Positions 60,099 to 64,000 of a DNA stretch of 64,000 nt are shown one piece after another (position 1 is the stretch's first letter; every line of letters begins with the position of its first letter). The DNA comes from Clostridia bacterium (GTDB lineage Bacteria; Bacillota; Clostridia; Oscillospirales; Acutalibacteraceae): assembly GCA_017442225.1 (NCBI GenBank), contig JAFSAR010000023.1, positions 62,001 through 126,000 on the forward strand, read 5' to 3'. The notes beneath the pieces were generated by a model, which saw only the letters and a program-made list of their open reading frames with translations, ran no database searches and had not been told where the DNA came from. The position numbers and the translations under genes are program-made.

Positions 60099-60574
60099 TA
60101 AAGATAACTCTTATAACACTTGGAAAACTCAAAGAGAAATATCTGCGTGACGCGGTAGGTGAGTACGCAAAACGACTGTCAAGATACTGTAAGCTTGATA
60201 TAGCTGAGCTTAATCCCGTATTATTGCCCGAAAAGCCGTCGCGAAGTGAAATTGACTCGGCGCTCGAAAGAGAAGCCGAAGGAATAGAGAAACGCATACC
60301 CGAGGGCAGCGTCGTTACTGCTCTTTGTGTTGAGGGTAAATCAATTGCGAGTGAGCAGCTTGCCGATTTTGTGGCAGGTAACACTAACAGCGGCAAAAAT
60401 ATGTGCTTTATAATAGGCAGCTCATATGGTTTAAGTGATAGTATAAAACAAAAGGCGGATTTTAAACTGTCGTTGTCAGCAATGACTTTTCCGCACCAGC
60501 TGTTTCGAGTAATGCTACTCGAACAGATTTACCGCGCCTTTAAAATAAACGAAGGCTCAACATATCATAAATAA
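60095..60574 (+). CDS. rlmH: 23S rRNA (pseudouridine1915-N3)-methyltransferase RlmH
   Basis: A 159-residue SPOUT methyltransferase that modifies pseudouridine 1915 in helix 69 on assembled ribosomes. ITLITLGKLKEKYLRDAVGEYAKRLSRY (residues 3-30) is the family start. CFIIGSSYGLSDSIKQKAD (about 106-124) forms the trefoil-knot SAM site, and the C-terminal FPHQLFRVMLLEQIYRAFKINEGSTYHK is strongly conserved. TTG start overlapping the previous stop. Full length. An atypical feature of SPOUT G-rich loops is absent here; it looks standard. Confidence 0.97.
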   Translation: MIKITLITLGKLKEKYLRDAVGEYAKRLSRYCKLDIAELNPVLLPEKPSRSEIDSALEREAEGIEKRIPEGSVVTALCVEGKSIASEQLADFVAGNTNSGKNMCFIIGSSYGLSDSIKQKADFKLSLSAMTFPHQLFRVMLLEQIYRAFKINEGSTYHK

Positions 60575-60587
60575 AATCAAAAAATAC

Positions 60588-60616
60588 TTGACCTTGCGGA
60601 TGAATTGTGGTATAAT
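60588..60616 (+). promoter_or_regulatory. Sigma-A promoter for rpmG-secE-nusG
   Basis: TTGACC at 60588-60593, an exact 17-base spacer, TATAAT at 60611-60616. Confidence 0.85.
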
Positions 60617-60622
60617 GCTACT

Positions 60623-60798
60623 ACCTCTGCAAGGCTTTTTTAAGCCTTATCAACACAGTTACACAATATACTGTATTGTGCTTTCCAAAGGTATTCAATA
60701 TATACCTTTTGGTACGGTGTATGTGCAGCTGTAATGAGGGAGGCATTCTCGCCCCTTAGGCGAGAAAAAAATAATTCCGTAAAGCGGGAGGTGCCGTT
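60623..60798 (+). promoter_or_regulatory. Structured untranslated leader of rpmG
   Basis: About 176 bases separate the predicted transcription start from the rpmG ATG. Four hairpins are visible: AAGGCTT/AAGCCTT (60631-60648), ACAATA/TATTGT, AAAGGTAT/ATACCTTT and CTCGCC/GGCGAG. A possible long-range TACGG/CCGTA pair would close the last one. None ends in a clear T run. I cannot match it to a named leader. Confidence 0.5.
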
Positions 60799-60948
60799 AT
60801 GAGAGTAAAAATTACACTCGCTTGCACAGAATGCAAGCAACGCAATTACAACACAATGAAAAACAAGAAGAACGACCCTGACAGACTTGAGATGAACAAG
60901 TATTGTAGGTTCTGCAGAAAGCACACCTTGCACAAGGAAACAAAGTAA
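60799..60948 (+). CDS. rpmG: 50S ribosomal protein L33
   Basis: A 49-residue basic protein of the large subunit. The sequence [19 protein letters not shown] begins it, followed by [28 protein letters not shown]-type residues, the typical L33 pattern. CTEC and CRFC form a zinc ribbon, so this is the zinc-containing (C+) form. GGGAGGTG precedes ATG. It starts the classical rpmG-secE-nusG cluster, 10 bases before secE. Confidence 0.96.
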   Translation: MRVKITLACTECKQRNYNTMKNKKNDPDRLEMNKYCRFCRKHTLHKETK

Positions 60949-60958
60949 GGAGGGTAAT

Positions 60959-61657
60959 ATGATGAAAACTGTCAATAGAATTTGTCAGATTCTTTCGGTT
61001 ATCTTCGCAGCTGTTTCTTTAGTACTCTTTTTCACCAATTTCGCAACCATTACAACCTCAGCAGGTTCTGTAGATGCAGTTGGTGCAGCGCTTGGCTTTG
61101 GCAGCAAGCTTACCATCGCTGATGTTGAGTACGATATGGCTAGATCGGCAGACATTCTTTTCTGCTTCTGGCTTACCGTAATAGGTCTGTTGCTCAGCGT
61201 TTTCTCGTTCAAGTCAAAAAAGGTACGTTATTTTGCGCCTGCATTTGGTCTTGGTACAGGTATCTATATGCTGGTTATCGCGCTTAGCGATGCTGCAAAA
61301 TTTGTAGATGCCCGTCCCCTTACCACAAAGGTTGCTCCTGTCAGCATTGAGTACGCAGGTTCCGTATTGCTTACAGCTATAGCGCTTTTGCTTTTTGCAG
61401 TTGCAGCAGCAGCGTATCTGCTTATTGATGACTATATCGAGGTAATGCAGTCAAAGGGCGCAAAACGCACGATCGCTCAGCGTGTAATCGGCTTCTTAAA
61501 GGATTACAAGAGCGAAATTAAAAAGATAGTATGGCCCGGCGTTAAGGACGTTGCTAAAAACACCTTAATCGTTCTTGTTATGTGCCTTATTGTCGGTGCG
61601 TTCATCTGGCTTCTTGACCTTGGCATTGGCAAACTCATTGACCTTATCCTCGGATAA
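60959..61657 (+). CDS. secE: SecE with a four-helix N-terminal extension
   Basis: A 232-residue protein. The last 60 residues are a standard bacterial SecE: an amphipathic segment with VIGFLKDYKSEIKKIVWPGVKDVAKNT (about 172-198) and one membrane helix (LIVLVMCLIVGAFIWLLDLGIG). Firmicutes SecE is normally only about 60-75 residues. Here about 165 residues precede it, with four predicted helices (about 9-29, 64-84, 91-110, 131-155) and a polar loop (about 30-62). SecE clamps the SecY translocon. AAGGAGGG precedes two adjacent ATGs (60959, 60962). The frame is open throughout, with no internal ribosome site obvious before the SecE part. Its place between rpmG and nusG confirms the identity. Confidence 0.92.
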   Translation: MMKTVNRICQILSVIFAAVSLVLFFTNFATITTSAGSVDAVGAALGFGSKLTIADVEYDMARSADILFCFWLTVIGLLLSVFSFKSKKVRYFAPAFGLGTGIYMLVIALSDAAKFVDARPLTTKVAPVSIEYAGSVLLTAIALLLFAVAAAAYLLIDDYIEVMQSKGAKRTIAQRVIGFLKDYKSEIKKIVWPGVKDVAKNTLIVLVMCLIVGAFIWLLDLGIGKLIDLILG

Positions 61658-61677
61658 GCGTTCGGGAGGTAGCGATT

Positions 61678-62205
61678 ATGTCAGAAACAACTGAAGCAAG
61701 ATGGTATGTTGTGCATACTTATTCTGGTTATGAGAATAAGGTTGCAACCGACCTTGCCACTGTGGTTGAAAATCGCGGTATGCAGGATTTAATTCAGGAT
61801 ATCAAAATCCCGATGGAAACCGTTACCGAGATAAAAGACGACAAGACACGCGAGGTTGAAAGAAAAATTTTCCCGGGATACGTTTTAATCAAGATGATTG
61901 TTACCGATGACAGTTGGTATGTTGTTCGCAACATCCGCGGTTGCACAGGCTTTGTAGGCCCTGCCTCAAAACCCGTACCGCTTACCGACGCAGAGGTTGC
62001 AGCTCTTGGCGTTGAAAAGCACAGCGTCGAGGTTGGCTACAGCGAGGGTGACACCGTTAAGATTATCAACGGTCCGCTTGAAGGCTACAGCGGCGTTATC
62101 AAATCGATTGATTTGGAAAACAATAACGTATGTGTTGTACTTTCAATGTTCGGTAGAGAAACGCCGGTTGAGCTTGAACTTGACCAGATCTCTCTCGACG
62201 ATTAA
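61678..62205 (+). CDS. nusG: Transcription termination/antitermination protein NusG
   Basis: A 175-residue elongation factor. The NGN domain (about residues 6-110) starts RWYVVHTYSGYENKVATDL and includes RKIFPGYVLIKMIVTDDSWYVVRNIRGCTGFVG. The C-terminal KOW domain has GDTVKIINGPLEGYSGVI (about 125-142). Length and layout are normal. GGGAGG precedes ATG. It is followed by a long structured gap before rplK. Confidence 0.98.
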   Translation: MSETTEARWYVVHTYSGYENKVATDLATVVENRGMQDLIQDIKIPMETVTEIKDDKTREVERKIFPGYVLIKMIVTDDSWYVVRNIRGCTGFVGPASKPVPLTDAEVAALGVEKHSVEVGYSEGDTVKIINGPLEGYSGVIKSIDLENNNVCVVLSMFGRETPVELELDQISLDD

Positions 62206-62401
62206 GTGTTAATACGCAGAAATGCTTATTAACTTCCGGCATACAGATTTTTTTGCGGTCAAGGTTAACCGTCCGTAAAAATGTGAGCATCTGTGTGTCA
62301 CGGTGGGAGGAGCGCGTATAGGAGTGCTCCGCCAAGTGTTAATTTAGCTGCGGACAAGACCGCGCTAAACACGGTTACCACGAATAATGGAGGTGCTATT
62401 T
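62206..62401 (+). promoter_or_regulatory. Structured leader between nusG and rplK
   Basis: A 196-base gap with strong folding potential: GTTAATA/TATTAAC near its start; GCATACAGAT with ATCTGTGTGT enclosing TTTTTGCGG/CCGTAAAAA; and GGAG...CTCC in GTGGGAGGAGCGCG...GGAGTGCTCCGCC. The closing GGTTACCAC could pair with the GTGGGAGG region. In many bacteria L1 or L11 controls this mRNA through a mimic of its rRNA site here, so a ribosomal-protein leader is the likely reading, but I cannot prove which protein binds. Confidence 0.6.
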
Positions 62402-62827
62402 ATGGCTCAGAAAATTACAGGTTATATTAAATTGCAGATTCCTGCAGGTAAGGCAACACCGGCTCCCCCGGTTGGTCCTGCACTCGGTCAGCATGGTGTT
62501 AACATCATGGAGTTTACCAAGGCATTCAACGAAAGAACTAAAAATGACGTAGGTATGATTATACCTGTTATCATCACTGTTTACGCAGACCGTTCTTTCA
62601 GTTTTATTACAAAAACCCCACCCGCAGCCGTTCTTATTAAAAAAGCATGCGGCATTGAAACTGCGTCGGGTACACCTAATAAAACAAAGGTTGCCAAGAT
62701 TACAAGCGAACAGGTTAGAAAGATCGCAGAAACTAAGATGCCCGACCTTAATGCAGCAAGCATTGAAGCAGCTATGAGTATGATAGCTGGTACAGCTCGC
62801 AGCATGGGCGTTGAAGTTGTCGATTAA
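62402..62827 (+). CDS. rplK: 50S ribosomal protein L11
   Basis: A 141-residue protein of the GTPase-associated centre. [34 protein letters not shown] (about residues 5-38) is the conserved Pro/Gly-rich N-terminal domain, the thiostrepton contact. The C-terminal rRNA-binding domain includes [25 protein letters not shown] and [13 protein letters not shown] 62402 has GGAGGTG upstream. It is 13 bases ahead of rplA. Confidence 0.98.
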   Translation: MAQKITGYIKLQIPAGKATPAPPVGPALGQHGVNIMEFTKAFNERTKNDVGMIIPVIITVYADRSFSFITKTPPAAVLIKKACGIETASGTPNKTKVAKITSEQVRKIAETKMPDLNAASIEAAMSMIAGTARSMGVEVVD

Positions 62828-62840
62828 GAGGTAAACGACT

Positions 62841-63536
62841 ATGAAACACGGAAAGAAATATAATGAAAGCGCAAAGCTTATCGAAAACGGCAAATTCTAC
62901 GATGTTGAAGAAGCAGTAGAGGTTGCAGTTAAGACAGCTTCTGCAAAATTTGATGAAACCGTTGAAATTCACGTTCGTCTCGGTGTTGACTCCCGTCACG
63001 CTGACCAGCAGGTAAGAGGCGCCGTTGTTCTTCCTAACGGTACAGGTAAAACTGTAAGAACTCTCGTTCTTGCAAAGGGCGATAAGGCTGACGCTGCTAC
63101 AGCTGCAGGCGCTGATTATGTTGGCGCTGAGGATATGGTAGCTAAAATCCAGAACGAAAACTGGATGGATTTTGACGTAGTTATCGCTACCCCCGATATG
63201 ATGGGTATGGTAGGTCGTCTTGGTAAGGTTCTTGGTCCTCGCGGTCTTATGCCTTCACCAAAGGCTGGTACTGTAACACCCGACGTTGCTAAGGCAGTTA
63301 CCGAGGCAAAGGCTGGTAAGATTGAGTACCGTCTTGACAAAACCAACATCATTCACTGCCCGATTGGTAAAGTATCTTTCGGCGCAGCTAAGCTTCAGGA
63401 AAACCTTGACGCTCTTATGGGCGCAATCATCAAGGCTAAGCCTGCTGCAACCAAAGGTCAGTACGTAAAATCTTGCACCTTGGCTACAACAATGGGCCCT
63501 GGCGTTAAGATTAACGTTGCTAAATTTGGCGCATAA
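62841..63536 (+). CDS. rplA: 50S ribosomal protein L1
   Basis: A 231-residue L1-stalk protein, often also the autoregulator of the rplK-rplA m[26 protein letters not shown] begins the protein. The signature [20 protein letters not shown] (about residues 126-145) and [19 protein letters not shown] (about 157-175) are conserved. Full length. It ends the cluster: a terminator follows at once, whereas rplJ-rplL usually come next; in this genome they lie about 7 kb away on the other strand. Confidence 0.98.
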   Translation: MKHGKKYNESAKLIENGKFYDVEEAVEVAVKTASAKFDETVEIHVRLGVDSRHADQQVRGAVVLPNGTGKTVRTLVLAKGDKADAATAAGADYVGAEDMVAKIQNENWMDFDVVIATPDMMGMVGRLGKVLGPRGLMPSPKAGTVTPDVAKAVTEAKAGKIEYRLDKTNIIHCPIGKVSFGAAKLQENLDALMGAIIKAKPAATKGQYVKSCTLATTMGPGVKINVAKFGA

Positions 63537-63547
63537 GAAAAAATTTA

Positions 63548-63577
63548 AAGCCGTCCGCAAGGACGGCTTAATTTTTT
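63548..63577 (+). terminator. Terminator after rplA
   Basis: AAGCCGTCC (63548-63556) and GGACGGCTT (63561-63569) around a GCAA tetraloop, followed by AATTTTTT. Confidence 0.9.
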
Positions 63578-63641
63578 AGGTATAAAGTAATAGTGAAAAA
63601 TAATAAGTAAGGTGTTTCGTCTAAGACAAAAGGATATAAAA

Positions 63642-63663
63642 ATCCCCACCGTTCGGTGGGGAT
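63642..63663 (-). terminator. Terminator of the minus-strand gene at the right edge
   Basis: ATCCCCACC (63642-63650) and GGTGGGGAT (63655-63663) around a four-base loop; on the minus strand TTTTTATATCC follows. Confidence 0.8.
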
Positions 63664-63667
63664 GATT

Positions 63668-64000
63668 TTATTCTTCAGTATCAACTTGTTCTTCTGCCGA
63701 GTTTTCTTCAATCTGCATATCGGGCTGAGAGTTTGCAACAACCTCATTGTCGGGTACCGACTCGTTAACAGTGGGTCGGTAATAAGAATAATTTTTATTT
63801 ACAGGATTATAAATATATGCCATTGGGTCAGGGTGTTGATAGCCTTTATTTCTGCAAAGGAATAGACATATCGGCTGAGCAAGCGGCAACAGCAAGGATA
63901 ATAAGAAATATTTAAGCGCTTTGTCAGGCACGGTGGATTCGAAAATCTTGAAAAAGCATATATATGTTATAATCTGCAATGCGGTGGCGATAATCATAAT
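63668..64000 (-). CDS. Membrane protein of unknown function (5' end cut by window edge)
   Basis: At least 109 residues, in a frame open to the window edge. An ATG at 63997 exists, but the frame continues upstream, so the true start is probably outside. Two hydrophobic helices (about residues 3-15 and 27-48) are followed by a Cys/Arg turn and a polar Asn/Tyr/Pro-rich stretch (PMAYIYNPVNKNYSYYRP), then an acidic tail ending EEQVDTEE. I recognise no family. A terminator follows four bases after the stop. Confidence 0.65.
   Translation of the reverse strand: MMIIATALQIITYICFFKIFESTVPDKALKYFLLSLLLPLAQPICLFLCRNKGYQHPDPMAYIYNPVNKNYSYYRPTVNESVPDNEVVANSQPDMQIEENSAEEQVDTEE

Noticed and set aside
1-64000. 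CRISPR array, prophage, insertion sequence, toxin-antitoxin or restriction system
   Set aside because: I looked for direct repeats with regular spacers, transposase or integrase motifs and small paired genes and saw none.

Overview
The window is a stretch of chromosome from a low-GC, Gram-positive-type anaerobe of the class Clostridia. An uncultured gut member of the Oscillospirales or a related order is my best guess. The evidence is a Phe T-box leader ahead of pheST, AGGAGG-type ribosome sites, sigma-A promoters with 17-base spacers, IreB, YmdB, an FakA-like DAK protein, DUF1934-argS coupling, rubrerythrin, SpoIID and an SpoIVFB-like protease. There is no prophage, complete insertion sequence, CRISPR array or rRNA operon. 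The species assignment is inference.

Layout. 1-2.1 kb: the end of an unknown gene, a small P-loop protein, an alanine/glycine:Na+ symporter and tRNA-Arg(ACG). 2.1-2.5 kb: the most unusual non-coding DNA, namely a copy of the tRNA 3' end inside an inverted-repeat element, then a symmetric array of six hairpins. 2.5-9.4 kb: a small membrane protein, an SpoIVFB-like protease with a tiny partner, a YgiQ radical-SAM protein, MnmA, an LUD protein and an ABC-F protein. 9.4-15.8 kb: a cell-wall amidase overlapping proS, an SPFH protein paired with an unknown protein, and rsmA. 15.8-19.6 kb: T-box, pheS, pheT. 19.7-25.2 kb: ireB; murI-DUF1934-argS-pncB-lipoprotein. 25.2-34.3 kb: lon-engB, rubrerythrin, pth-mfd and a PrsA-like lipoprotein.

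34.4-39.4 kb is a sugar operon on the minus strand: nagB, an N-acetylhexosamine 1-kinase homologue, an aldose epimerase-like protein and a GH78 rhamnosidase-like enzyme. 39.7-40.6 kb: rplM-rpsI. 40.8-49.1 kb: ymdB, an orphan peptide-binding lipoprotein, Asp23, YloV/FakA, RecG and an ABC exporter. 49.2-54.7 kb is a second sugar region: an AraC regulator translationally coupled to two Gfo/Idh/MocA proteins, convergent with a GH95 fucosidase that lacks a signal peptide. 54.8-55.9 kb: rplJ-rplL with an L10-type leader, cut off from their usual neighbours. 56-64 kb: spoIID, a membrane protein, murA, walJ-like and rlmH genes, then rpmG-secE-nusG-rplK-rplA with two structured leaders.

Most of the window is ordinary housekeeping: translation, tRNA modification, repair, cell wall and protein quality control. 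The two sugar regions point to intracellular use of fucose-, rhamnose- and N-acetylhexosamine-containing oligosaccharides, but no sugar transporter is present. I did not find a clear new defence or mobile system. The best leads for something undescribed are the tRNA 3'-end element with the hairpin array, the SecE with a four-helix N-terminal extension, two structured leaders in the secE-nusG-rplKA cluster, a stop-codon-associated terminator repeat, and the NagB-NahK sugar operon, whose enzymes do not form a complete known pathway.
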